Shown here piece by piece: positions 1 to 7,340 of a DNA stretch of 37,833 nt. Origin of the DNA: Dorea sp. AM10-31 (GTDB taxonomy: Bacteria; Bacillota; Clostridia; Lachnospirales; Lachnospiraceae); assembly GCF_003435815.1 (NCBI RefSeq), contig NZ_QTUV01000007.1, forward strand, positions 1 through 37,833, in the 5' to 3' direction. The position numbers were made by a program, and so were the translations under genes. The first letter of the stretch is position 1. Every line of letters begins with the position of its first letter. A model generated the notes under the pieces. It did no database searches. It saw only the letters and a list, made by a program, of their open reading frames with translations, and was not told the DNA's origin.

Positions 1-79
1 AAACTAACTGCCACGTCCTACTTTTGAATTAATGTGTTTTGCTCATCTCTATAATATAGATGAAAAAGTGTTTTCAAGA

Positions 80-115
80 AATAGAGCCATTTACTTTATG
101 GCTCTATTTTGTTAG
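80..115 (+). terminator. Intrinsic terminator in the leader of the purine permease gene
   Basis: An 11-bp stem (AATAGAGCCAT pairing with ATGGCTCTATT around a short loop) is followed by TTTTGTT. It lies about 70 bases before the permease start. A possible promoter (TTGAAT at 24-29, TATAAT at 50-55, 20-bp spacer) sits just upstream. It may end transcription from a gene outside the window, or be the expression platform of a riboswitch or attenuator cut off by the window edge. I could not match the first bases to a known purine-riboswitch core. Confidence 0.75.
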
Positions 116-183
116 AATGAAACTGTTATTGTTACCTGGGAAACTATGTTTGTAAATTAATGAGAGGACAAGGAGGAAAACAC

Positions 184-1566
184 ATGTTAGAAAAAGTTTT
201 CAAACTACGTGAGAACGGCACAGATGTGAAGACAGAAGTTATTGCCGGAATCACAACATTTATGACAATGGCATATATTCTTGCAGTTAATCCAAGTATT
301 ATGTCAGCAGCAGGTATGGATTCAGGTGCAGTCTTTACAGCAACAGCACTGGCAGCATTACTTGGCACAGTCCTGATGGCGGTATTTGCAAACTATCCGT
401 TTGCACTTGCACCAGGTATGGGACTGAATGCATATTTTGCATATACAGTTGTAGGCGTCTACGGATACAGCTGGAAAGTTGCATTAACAGCAGTATTTGC
501 AGAAGGTATTATCTTTATTATTCTGTCTGCAACAAATGTCCGTGAAGCAATTTTCAATGCAATTCCGAAGAACTTAAAAGCTGCAGTCAGCGTAGGTATC
601 GGTCTGTTCATCGCATTTATCGGTTTACAAAATGCTAAGATTGTAATCGGAGGATCTACACTGCTTCAGTTATATTCACTGGATAACTACAATGCGGCAA
701 ATGGCGTAAAAGCTACTTTCCATGATGTAGGAATCACAGTACTTCTTGCAATTATCGGTATTCTGATCACAGGAATCTTAGTTATAAGAAATATCAAGGG
801 AAATATTTTATGGGGAATCTTGATCACATGGCTGTTAGGAATCGGATGTCAGTTCGCAGGAATCTATGTACCGAATCCGGATGTTGGATTCTACAGTCTG
901 CTTCCTGATTTCAGCAACGGACTTTCTATTCCAAGTATTGCTCCGGTATTTGCAAAGCTGGATTTCCATTCTATGTTTTCACTGAACTTTATTGTGGTTG
1001 TATTTGCCTTCCTGTTTGTAGATATGTTTGATACGATCGGAACTCTGATTGGTGTATCTTCCAAAGCAAACATGCTGGATGAAGATGGAAAACTGCCACA
1101 TATCAAAGGGGCATTAATGGCAGATGCGGTAGCAACAACAGCAGGAGCTGTTCTTGGTACTTCTACAACAACAACTTTCGTTGAAAGTGCATCCGGTGTT
1201 ACAGAAGGCGGAAGAACCGGACTCACAGCAGTTACAACAGCAATCCTTTTCGGACTGTCACTGTTCCTGTCACCGATCTTCCTTGCCATCCCATCCTTTG
1301 CAACAGCACCGGCACTTGTCATCGTTGGATTCTATATGCTGACAAACGTTGTAAATATTGATTTCTCAGATGTTTCTGAAGCAATTCCATGTTACATCTG
1401 TATCGGAGCTATGCCGTTCTTCTACAGCATTTCCGAAGGAATCTCTATGGGGGTTATCACATATGTAGTATTAAATCTTCTGACAGGTAAGGCAAAAGAG
1501 AAGAAAATCAGTGCACTGATGTATGTGCTTGCAGTTTTATTTGTATTAAAATATATCTTCCTGTAA
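184..1566 (+). CDS. NCS2-family purine (adenine/guanine/hypoxanthine) permease
   Basis: This is a polytopic cytoplasmic-membrane protein of 460 residues that probably imports purine bases by proton symport. It is an AzgA/PbuG-type member of the NCS2 family. Family features visible are the early TTFMTMAYILAVNP segment, the APGMGLNAYFAY segment and the conserved FVESASGVTEGGRTGL stretch near residues 335-350. About 12-14 hydrophobic segments cover the length, which is normal for the family. The ATG at 184 is chosen because AGGAGG lies at 171-176; an in-frame ATG at 160 has no such site. The ABC-F gene follows after 19 bases, so the two may be cotranscribed. The terminator in its leader suggests regulated transcription. 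Substrate choice among purines cannot be read from the sequence. Confidence 0.93.
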   Translation: MLEKVFKLRENGTDVKTEVIAGITTFMTMAYILAVNPSIMSAAGMDSGAVFTATALAALLGTVLMAVFANYPFALAPGMGLNAYFAYTVVGVYGYSWKVALTAVFAEGIIFIILSATNVREAIFNAIPKNLKAAVSVGIGLFIAFIGLQNAKIVIGGSTLLQLYSLDNYNAANGVKATFHDVGITVLLAIIGILITGILVIRNIKGNILWGILITWLLGIGCQFAGIYVPNPDVGFYSLLPDFSNGLSIPSIAPVFAKLDFHSMFSLNFIVVVFAFLFVDMFDTIGTLIGVSSKANMLDEDGKLPHIKGALMADAVATTAGAVLGTSTTTTFVESASGVTEGGRTGLTAVTTAILFGLSLFLSPIFLAIPSFATAPALVIVGFYMLTNVVNIDFSDVSEAIPCYICIGAMPFFYSISEGISMGVITYVVLNLLTGKAKEKKISALMYVLAVLFVLKYIFL

Positions 1567-1585
1567 AAGAAAGGCTGGATTTAGC

Positions 1586-3442
1586 ATGAATTTATTTACA
1601 ATGGAAAATATTACAAAATCATACACAGACCGGATACTTCTGGATGATGTAGGATTTAGTATTAATGAAAATGAAAAAATCGGTGTGATCGGTGTAAACG
1701 GAATGGGGAAATCAACTCTGTTGAAAGTGGTTGCAGGGATTGAAGAAGCAGATGCCGGAAAGATCAGTATGGGTAATCAGGTGAAGATCTGCTATCTTCC
1801 GCAGACACCGGTATTTACACCTGGAACAACGATTTTGCAGGCTGCGGTCGGCGGAAATATGGAAGAATGGAACCGCTGGACGATAGAAGCGGATGCAAGA
1901 TCCATGCTGAACCAGCTCGGTTTTGCGGATTATGAAGAAAAAGTAGAGCATATGTCCGGCGGACAGAAGAAGCGTGTTGCGTTAGTCAACGCGCTTCTGA
2001 CGCCTGCGGACATTCTGATCTTGGATGAGCCGACCAACCATTTGGACAATGCGATGTCAGAGTGGCTGGAAAATTATCTGATCTCATTTCGCGGTGCGGT
2101 TCTGATGGTTACACATGACCGCTATTTCCTTGACCGTATCGCAACCAGGATTGTAGAAGTGGACAAAGGAAAGCTGTACAGTTATCCGGGAAATTATGCG
2201 AAGTTTGTGGAACTGAAAGAAGAGCGTCAGAATATGGCACTTGCAACAGAACGCAAGAGAAAAAGCCTGCTTCGGACAGAGCTTGAATGGCTGCACCGTG
2301 GCGCACGTGCACGAAGCACGAAACAGAAAGCACATATTGACCGTATTCAGGCAATGCAGGAGATGAAGGATATTCAGGAAGAAAAGCAGGTACTGCTCAC
2401 GTCTACCGCATCACGGATGGGAAATAAAACAATTGAACTTTCTGATATTTCCAAATCCTATGGGAATCATCTGCTGATCCGGGATTATAATTATATTTTT
2501 CTGAAAAATGACCGGATTGGAATTATCGGACCGAACGGATGTGGAAAGACAACGTTACTTAAGATCATCAATGGAATTGTGAAACCGGATACCGGAACGA
2601 TAGAAATCGGGCAGACAATACGGATCGGCTATTTTTCTCAGGAGAATGAATACATGGATGATTCAATGAAAGTCATCGACTATGTGAAAGAAGCGGGAGA
2701 GTATATTCAGACTTCGGATGGAAGAATCACAGCATCACAGATGCTAGAGCGTTTCCTGTTTGAGGGAGCGATCCAGTGGTCAAAGATTGAGAAGCTTTCC
2801 GGTGGTGAGAAGAGGAGACTGTATCTTCTGCGGATTCTGATGAGTGCGCCGAATGTGCTGATCCTGGATGAGCCGACCAACGATCTGGATATCCAGACAC
2901 TTACAATTCTTGAAAATTATCTGGACGGTTTTGATGGAATCATCATTGTCGTATCGCATGACCGCTACTTCCTTGACCGGACAGTAAGAAGAATCTTTGC
3001 ATTTGAGGGAGAAGGGGCGATCCGCCAGTATGAAGGAGGATATTCTGACTATCTGATTCGTAAAGAACTGGAAGGACTGCCGGATATGACAGTTAAAAGT
3101 ATGGGAGTCGGTTCCGCAGCACAGACGGAGAAGTCCGGAAGTGAGAATAGCGCTGAGGACAGTCGTGTAACATGGAAAAAACATGATAAGAAATTAAAAT
3201 TCTCCTACAAAGAACAGCGGGAATTTGAGACGATCGATGAGGAGATCACTGCACTGGAAGAGAAGATTGAAGTTCTGGATGCCCAGATGCTGGAAAACGC
3301 CTCCAATTCTGTGAAGTTAAATGAACTTCTCGAGAAAAAGGAAGAAGTGAGCCAGCAGCTGGACGAGAAAATGGACCGGTGGGTTTATCTGAATGATCTG
3401 AATGAACAGATTCAGGAAGCGGCAAATTCTTCTAAAGAATAA
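1586..3442 (+). CDS. ABC-F family ATPase with C-terminal coiled coil (Uup-like)
   Basis: This soluble protein of 618 residues has two ABC cassettes and no membrane segment. The first has Walker A GVNGMGKST, signature SGGQKKR and Walker B LILDEPTNHLD; the second has GPNGCGKTT, SGGEKRR and LILDEPTNDLD. A basic linker between them and a charged C-terminal coiled coil (about residues 535-612, after an acidic Ser-rich hinge) give the Uup-type layout. ABC-F proteins act at the ribosomal E site or on nucleic acids rather than in transport. Antibiotic-resistance ABC-F members exist, but nothing here points to that role. The gene follows the permease by 19 bases with a weak GAAAGG site. Its last 31 bases overlap the 3' end of the convergent deacetylase gene. 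Confidence 0.9.
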   Translation: MNLFTMENITKSYTDRILLDDVGFSINENEKIGVIGVNGMGKSTLLKVVAGIEEADAGKISMGNQVKICYLPQTPVFTPGTTILQAAVGGNMEEWNRWTIEADARSMLNQLGFADYEEKVEHMSGGQKKRVALVNALLTPADILILDEPTNHLDNAMSEWLENYLISFRGAVLMVTHDRYFLDRIATRIVEVDKGKLYSYPGNYAKFVELKEERQNMALATERKRKSLLRTELEWLHRGARARSTKQKAHIDRIQAMQEMKDIQEEKQVLLTSTASRMGNKTIELSDISKSYGNHLLIRDYNYIFLKNDRIGIIGPNGCGKTTLLKIINGIVKPDTGTIEIGQTIRIGYFSQENEYMDDSMKVIDYVKEAGEYIQTSDGRITASQMLERFLFEGAIQWSKIEKLSGGEKRRLYLLRILMSAPNVLILDEPTNDLDIQTLTILENYLDGFDGIIIVVSHDRYFLDRTVRRIFAFEGEGAIRQYEGGYSDYLIRKELEGLPDMTVKSMGVGSAAQTEKSGSENSAEDSRVTWKKHDKKLKFSYKEQREFETIDEEITALEEKIEVLDAQMLENASNSVKLNELLEKKEEVSQQLDEKMDRWVYLNDLNEQIQEAANSSKE

Positions 3443-4230
3443 AAATGATATCCCATATCTTCCCAGCGTGTAAGCAGTTCGTCAAGAATGGAACCGTTGG
3501 TAGAAGAAGTATTATGTAATAAAACAATAGCACCGGGATGAATACGAGGAAGAAGCTTTTTAAAAGCTTCTTCTTTTGTTGGCTGTTTATCGGCATACCA
3601 GTCCACATAGGCAAGACTCCAGAAGAAAGTATGATAACCTGTTTCCTTTGCCATCTTAAGATTAGAGATGCTGTATTTGCCCTGTGGTGGCCGGTAGAAG
3701 CGAGTCATTTTCTCACCGGTGAGCTGCTTATAAGCAGTTTCCACATCTTTTAATTCTTTTTCAAAAGCCTCTTTTGTGGCAATTTTAGACATATCGGGAT
3801 GGTGATACGTGTGATTGCCGACAATATGTCCTTCTTTATGGATTCTTTTTACAAGCTCCGGATTGGAAGTAATAAAGTTACCGACAACAAAGAAGGTTGC
3901 TTTGGCGTGATGGTTTTTCAGTGTATCAAGGATCTTGCCTGTATTTCCATTTTCATAACCACAATCAAAAGTCAGATAGATTTTCTTTTTATTGGTGTCT
4001 GCTGCGTAGTGGGCATTATATTTTTTCAGTTCATCGATAGTTGCATTTGCAGTGGGACGGGTTCCATCTTTCTGGAATCCGAGACCCCAGTTTTCTATAG
4101 CTTCGGATGATGCAGCAGTTTCGGTAGATGAAGAAGGAAGAGAGAAAAGAGAAGCGAGATATCTTCCGGAGAAGAAGGAGTAGACAAATAAGAGTCCGAT
4201 TCCGGCAAATTTCAAAAGTGTTTTTTTCAT
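3412..4230 (-). CDS. pdaA: Polysaccharide deacetylase, PdaA type (muramic delta-lactam formation in spore cortex)
   Basis: This 272-residue exported enzyme has an N-terminal hydrophobic anchor or signal (about residues 5-28), a Ser/Thr linker and a NodB-type deacetylase domain. Visible motifs are TFDCGYENG (first metal-binding aspartate), GNHTYHHPDM (metal-binding histidines), RPPQGKYS and a C-terminal LLHNTS. The FDCGYENG form and the length match PdaA, which removes acetyl from N-acetylmuramic acid during delta-lactam synthesis in spore cortex. In Bacillus this gene is driven by a forespore sigma factor. Upstream, a CATATAT element spaced from ATTCAT could be a sporulation-type promoter, but that is weak. 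The gene is the main hint that the host forms spores. It overlaps the convergent ABC-F gene by 31 bases. Confidence 0.88.
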   Translation of the reverse strand: MKKTLLKFAGIGLLFVYSFFSGRYLASLFSLPSSSTETAASSEAIENWGLGFQKDGTRPTANATIDELKKYNAHYAADTNKKKIYLTFDCGYENGNTGKILDTLKNHHAKATFFVVGNFITSNPELVKRIHKEGHIVGNHTYHHPDMSKIATKEAFEKELKDVETAYKQLTGEKMTRFYRPPQGKYSISNLKMAKETGYHTFFWSLAYVDWYADKQPTKEEAFKKLLPRIHPGAIVLLHNTSSTNGSILDELLTRWEDMGYHFYSLEEFAAS

Positions 4231-4307
4231 AGAGAGTCTCCAAAAGTCCGATTGATTATTAAGATATATGCCATAGACAGAAATTTTATGAATAATAGTA
4301 AAAAAAT

Positions 4308-4337
4308 CTTACATAATATGAAAAAAATTGCTATAAT
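4308..4337 (+). promoter_or_regulatory. Possible promoter of the carD-like gene
   Basis: A perfect TATAAT lies at 4332-4337, about 58 bases before the chosen start codon. The matching -35 position (near 4308-4314, TTACAT) is a poor match to TTGACA, so this rests mainly on the -10 box. Confidence 0.35.
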
Positions 4338-4394
4338 TGTATTATAAGAGGGAAAATGTGCTGTAGTTTGTCAGATGATGAGATGGAGGAAGAT

Positions 4395-4898
4395 ATGTTT
4401 AAAATAGGTGATTATGTAGCACATTATAAAGAAGGTGTGTGTCAGGTTGTAGATATTGGAAAAATCAGTTTGAGTTGTTCTGACAACGAGAAAGAGTATT
4501 ATACGTTAAAGCCAATTTATGATAAAGACGGAACGGTATATACCCCGGTGGAGAACAAGAAGAACCAGATTCGGGAAGTTATTACAAAACAGGAAGCGGA
4601 GACGTTGATCGCACAGCTGGGTGATATTGAACAACTGACTGTGACAGATGAGAAGAAACGTGAAGGACTTTACAAAGAAGCAATGTTGAAAAATCAGTGC
4701 AGAGAATGGATCGTTATTATTAAAACCTCTTATGAAAGAAAGATGGAGCGGCTTTCCAGAGGAAAGAAAGTTACACATGTGGATGACAGGTATCTTGGAA
4801 TTGCGGAGAAATTTCTCTGCGGCGAGCTGGCGGTGGCGCTGGAGATGAGTCGTGAAGAGGTGAAAGGATACTTAAGCAGCCAGATGAAGGGAGCATAA
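4395..4898 (+). CDS. CarD/CdnL-family RNA polymerase-binding transcription regulator
   Basis: This 167-residue protein begins MFKIGDYVAHYKEGVCQVVDI, the typical start of the CarD_CdnL_TRCF RNA-polymerase-interacting Tudor-like domain (about residues 1-60). An alpha-helical C-terminal region follows that in CarD proteins contacts the promoter -10 fork. CarD/CdnL proteins bind the polymerase beta subunit and adjust open-complex stability, often at rRNA promoters. The ATG at 4395 is chosen because GGAGGA at 4385-4390 sits four bases before it and the domain starts there. In-frame upstream ATG codons would add residues with no family similarity. The gene stands alone between the divergent pdaA and a strong terminator at 4951, so it is probably a single-gene unit. 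Confidence 0.87.
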   Translation: MFKIGDYVAHYKEGVCQVVDIGKISLSCSDNEKEYYTLKPIYDKDGTVYTPVENKKNQIREVITKQEAETLIAQLGDIEQLTVTDEKKREGLYKEAMLKNQCREWIVIIKTSYERKMERLSRGKKVTHVDDRYLGIAEKFLCGELAVALEMSREEVKGYLSSQMKGA

Positions 4899-4950
4899 TT
4901 CGAGAAGAATTGTAATTGGTATTTATATGGGGATGATTATAATTTCAAAG

Positions 4951-5003
4951 AGCAGGAACGGTCAGAAGGAGTAGAGTATTTCTGACTGTTCCTGCTTATT
5001 TTG
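4951..5003 (+). terminator. Intrinsic terminator after the carD-like gene
   Basis: A 17-bp stem with one G-U pair (left arm 4951-4967, right arm 4980-4996, beginning AGCAGGAACG and ending CGTTCCTGCT-like) is followed by TATTTTG. The T-run lies on the plus side only, so it does not obviously serve the minus-strand gene that ends at 5096. Confidence 0.85.
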
Positions 5004-5095
5004 CCTCTGTTGTCATAGAATCCAATGGCAGGTTATGCAAATTATGGCAGAGAGAAAAATGCGCTATGCTTACATGCAGTATTTGACAACAAATT

Positions 5096-6139
5096 TTATC
5101 TTTCAGCTGCTTTTTCGGCATAAGTGGTTGTTACAAGGTCATCATATGGAGCGCGTTTTGTGAGTTCACCGGAGCTTTCCAGGATATCCTGTAAGAGGTC
5201 AAAGCTTTTCTTTTCAAAAATCAGATTATCTTTCCATGTATCCTGATTATAGTAGCGGGTAAGGATTGTAGTGATGGTGCCATGATCTGTTTCTTTAAAT
5301 TGAGGGGCGATAACGCTTGCGATTTCTTCCGGGGAATGGGACTGTACATAATCCATACCTTTTTGCAGTGCGTTTGTAAAGTTTTGGATGACAGAGGCGT
5401 TCTTTTTGATATAAGACTGTTTTGCACAGAATGCAGTATATGGAACATAGCCGCTGTCAGTGCCAAGAGAAGCGACAACGTAACCTTTGCCTTCTTTTTC
5501 GAGGTTGGTTGCACCTGGTTCAAATTCTACAGTAAAGTCAGCCGGTGTCTTTTTTTCAGCGAAAGCGGCAGCAGTTGAACCAAAATCAATGTTCTGATTG
5601 ATGGACAGATCTTTGGACGGATCAATGCCATTTTTCTTTAAGGTATACTCAAATACCATTTCCGGCATTCCACCTTTTCTTCCGCCAAGTACTTTCTTGC
5701 CTTTTAAGTCTTCCCATTTAAAATTATCCAGTTTTTCTCTGGCTACAAGGAAATTTCCTGCGCGCTGTGTCAACTGTGCAAAGTTGACAACATAATCATT
5801 TGCTCCTTCGTTGTAGGTATAGATGGAAGCTTCAGATCCCATGAATCCGATATCAGCACTTCCGGAAATGACAGCAGTCATTGTCTTGTCAGCACCAAAA
5901 CCGGTCTGGAGCGTAAGGGCAATTCCTTTATCTTTGAAATAACCTTTCTCGATGGCAACATACATCGGTGCGTAAAAGATGGAATGAGCAACTTCGTTTA
6001 AAGTAACCGGAGTCATTTCTGTTGATGTTTTTTCGCTTTTGGTTGAATCTGAAGTTGTTTCTTTTGTGGAAGCACATCCGAAAATGGTAGTGACAGATAC
6101 TGCAAGAAGCAGAAGAAATGCGGAAATATGCTTTTTCAT
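5096..6139 (-). CDS. ABC transporter substrate-binding lipoprotein, NMT1/ThiY-SsuA-like
   Basis: This 347-residue lipoprotein has a signal peptide ending in a lipobox (IFGC, cysteine near residue 22), a Ser/Thr-rich linker and an NMT1/SsuA-like periplasmic-binding fold. The segment VAHSIFYAPMYVAIEKGYFKD and the later GSADIGFMGSEA are typical of the group that binds nitrate, sulfonates, taurine or thiamine precursors such as hydroxymethylpyrimidine. The ligand cannot be told from sequence alone. The ribosome site GGGAGGA is well placed. A weak promoter (TTTTCA, 16 bases, TATACA; plus-strand 6170-6197) may drive it. Unusually, neither the permease nor the ATPase of the transporter is adjacent. 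The start overlaps by four bases (ATGA) the stop of the aldo/keto reductase remnant. Confidence 0.85.
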   Translation of the reverse strand: MKKHISAFLLLLAVSVTTIFGCASTKETTSDSTKSEKTSTEMTPVTLNEVAHSIFYAPMYVAIEKGYFKDKGIALTLQTGFGADKTMTAVISGSADIGFMGSEASIYTYNEGANDYVVNFAQLTQRAGNFLVAREKLDNFKWEDLKGKKVLGGRKGGMPEMVFEYTLKKNGIDPSKDLSINQNIDFGSTAAAFAEKKTPADFTVEFEPGATNLEKEGKGYVVASLGTDSGYVPYTAFCAKQSYIKKNASVIQNFTNALQKGMDYVQSHSPEEIASVIAPQFKETDHGTITTILTRYYNQDTWKDNLIFEKKSFDLLQDILESSGELTKRAPYDDLVTTTYAEKAAER

Positions 6140-6411
6140 ATATTCCTCCCTATGAAATAAGTTCTATGATGTATAGTATATTCCGCAGAGTTGAAAAGGT
6201 GATGTGGCCAGTGCAGGAGCAGCAGGTCAATATAGTCTGTCTGAAGATTTGAAAGCGATTGCATGACCGTCTGTTCAGCAGTGTCGGTCATTCGATAGCC
6301 AGTTTCGATGGTTGCTGTGACTGCATTTGTACAGGTTTCTTTGTTAAGCATAAATGTACCGAAACCTGCAAGTGGCATTTGAATGCCGTTATTTAAAGCT
6401 AAATATTCCAT
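6136..6411 (-). pseudogene. Aldo/keto reductase remnant with internal and C-terminal deletions
   Basis: Reading from the ATG at 6411 (ribosome site GTGGAGG just before it), the product begins MEYLALNNGIQMPLAGFGTF, a standard aldo/keto reductase start, and continues to GYRMTDTA. It then jumps to NLQTDYIDLLLLHWP, a segment that lies about 50 residues later in intact enzymes. The catalytic Tyr and Lys of the family lie in the missing part, so the product would be inactive. After HWP the reading frame leaves the family and ends at 6136. Full members are about 270-280 residues; this has 91. An upstream in-frame ATG at 6486 falls inside the promoter and is not a likely start. Confidence 0.8.
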
Positions 6412-6463
6412 GTTCAATCCTCCACTATTGTATTTACTCGGAGTAACTCTCTGTGCTATATTT

Positions 6464-6494
6464 ATCCTAACAAGTTCGTGCAACACGAAGTCAA
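6464..6494 (-). promoter_or_regulatory. MerR-type promoter with 19-bp spacer and central dyad
   Basis: On the minus strand, TTGACT (plus 6489-6494) and TAGGAT (plus 6464-6469) are separated by 19 bases. The spacer carries an inverted repeat TTCGTG-TTG-CACGAA. An over-long 19-bp spacer with a dyad between the boxes is the hallmark of promoters activated by MerR-family regulators through DNA distortion. MerR regulators commonly control aldo/keto reductase genes in Clostridia. A second palindrome, TTACTC-G-GAGTAA, lies in the predicted leader (6434-6446). No merR gene is in the window. Confidence 0.65.
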
Positions 6495-6592
6495 GAAAAA
6501 TTTAGAGGACGTCCTAAAAACGGAACTCCGGAGGACAGACCTGAACATTGAAATGTCGGCTTTCAAAATAACGAAAAAGGAGAAGCATTGAT

Positions 6593-7183
6593 ATGATATA
6601 TACTTGCAAATATAAGTCACCAATTGGCAACATTCTTTTAGCAGCTGATGAAATCGGTCTTACCGGTTTGTGGTTTGAAGGGCAGAAACATTTTGCAAAT
6701 ACACTTTCGGATGAGCATATTTCACAGGAAACGAAGATTCTTACAGAGGCAAAAAAATGGCTGGATATCTATTTTTCCGGGAAAGAACCAGAATTTACAC
6801 CGCCTCTTAATCCAGAAGGAACAGAATTCAGACATAATGTATGGCAGATCTTATTGCAGATTCCATATGGACAGACAATCACATACGGAGAAATTGCCCG
6901 TAAAGTGGCTGAGATGAAAAATACTTCCTATATGTCTGCACAGGCAGTAGGCGGTGCAGTCGGACATAATGAAATTTCTGTTATCATTCCCTGTCATCGT
7001 GTAGTGGGAACAAATGGCAGTCTGACAGGATATGCCGGAGGAATTGATAAGAAAATTGCGCTGCTTGAGTTAGAACATATAGATATAAATGCTGGCACAG
7101 GGAAAAAAACTTGCAGAAGAAAGTCAGATGAAGAACAAATAAAAGAAGTTGCCGTGAAATACATCTGCCGTTTGCATATGTGA
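6593..7183 (+). CDS. ogt: Methylated-DNA--[protein]-cysteine S-methyltransferase (Ogt type) with atypical tail
   Basis: This is a suicide repair protein that moves alkyl groups from O6-alkylguanine to its own cysteine. The N-terminal domain (MIYTCKYKSPIGNILLAAD) and the DNA-binding/catalytic domain are present, with the active-site PCHRVVG motif (Cys134) and the closing YAGGIDKKIALLELE. Family members normally stop soon after that, near residue 165-175. Here the frame continues about 30 residues with a Lys/Arg-rich sequence unlike the family. At an A7 run (7093-7099) one base fewer would give an ending GKKLAEESQMKNK and stop at 7142, so a recent frameshift is possible. The catalytic part is intact and activity is expected. 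The start has AAGGAG upstream. Confidence 0.88.
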   Translation: MIYTCKYKSPIGNILLAADEIGLTGLWFEGQKHFANTLSDEHISQETKILTEAKKWLDIYFSGKEPEFTPPLNPEGTEFRHNVWQILLQIPYGQTITYGEIARKVAEMKNTSYMSAQAVGGAVGHNEISVIIPCHRVVGTNGSLTGYAGGIDKKIALLELEHIDINAGTGKKTCRRKSDEEQIKEVAVKYICRLHM

Positions 7184-7319
7184 AGAGTATCCACCAAATG
7201 CAAGCCTGACAATGATTGGACTGGCTGTACCAGTATATACAACGGTGGGAGTTGTTATGAGTGCGGTCTACTATATCTGTATGAACAAAAAAAACAATGT
7301 TGGAATAGCAGATAAATAA
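7182..7319 (+). pseudogene. C-terminal fragment of an unidentified membrane protein
   Basis: This frame, 45 codons ending TAA at 7317-7319, reads EEYPPNASLTMIGLAVPVY and continues as a hydrophobic segment (TTVGVVMSAVYYI) with a basic tail. It looks like the last transmembrane helix and cytoplasmic tail of a transporter-like protein. No ATG with a ribosome site opens it, and the frame is closed by a stop at 7155. It is most simply the leftover end of a deleted gene. I do not recognise the family. Confidence 0.45.
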
Positions 7320-7340
7320 GTGAGTTGAGGAACATATAAA

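Noticed and set aside
1586..3442. Antibiotic-resistance ABC-F protein
   Set aside because: The C-terminal coiled coil and genomic setting fit a housekeeping Uup-like protein; no feature specific to resistance members was seen.
6412..6486. In-frame N-terminal extension of the aldo/keto reductase remnant
   Set aside because: The extension covers the MerR-type promoter; the family start and GGAGG site are at 6411.
6500..6592. Short frame reading RGRPKNGTPEDRPEH before ogt
   Set aside because: It resembles small DNA-binding protein ends, but is too short, lacks a start and cannot be separated from chance.
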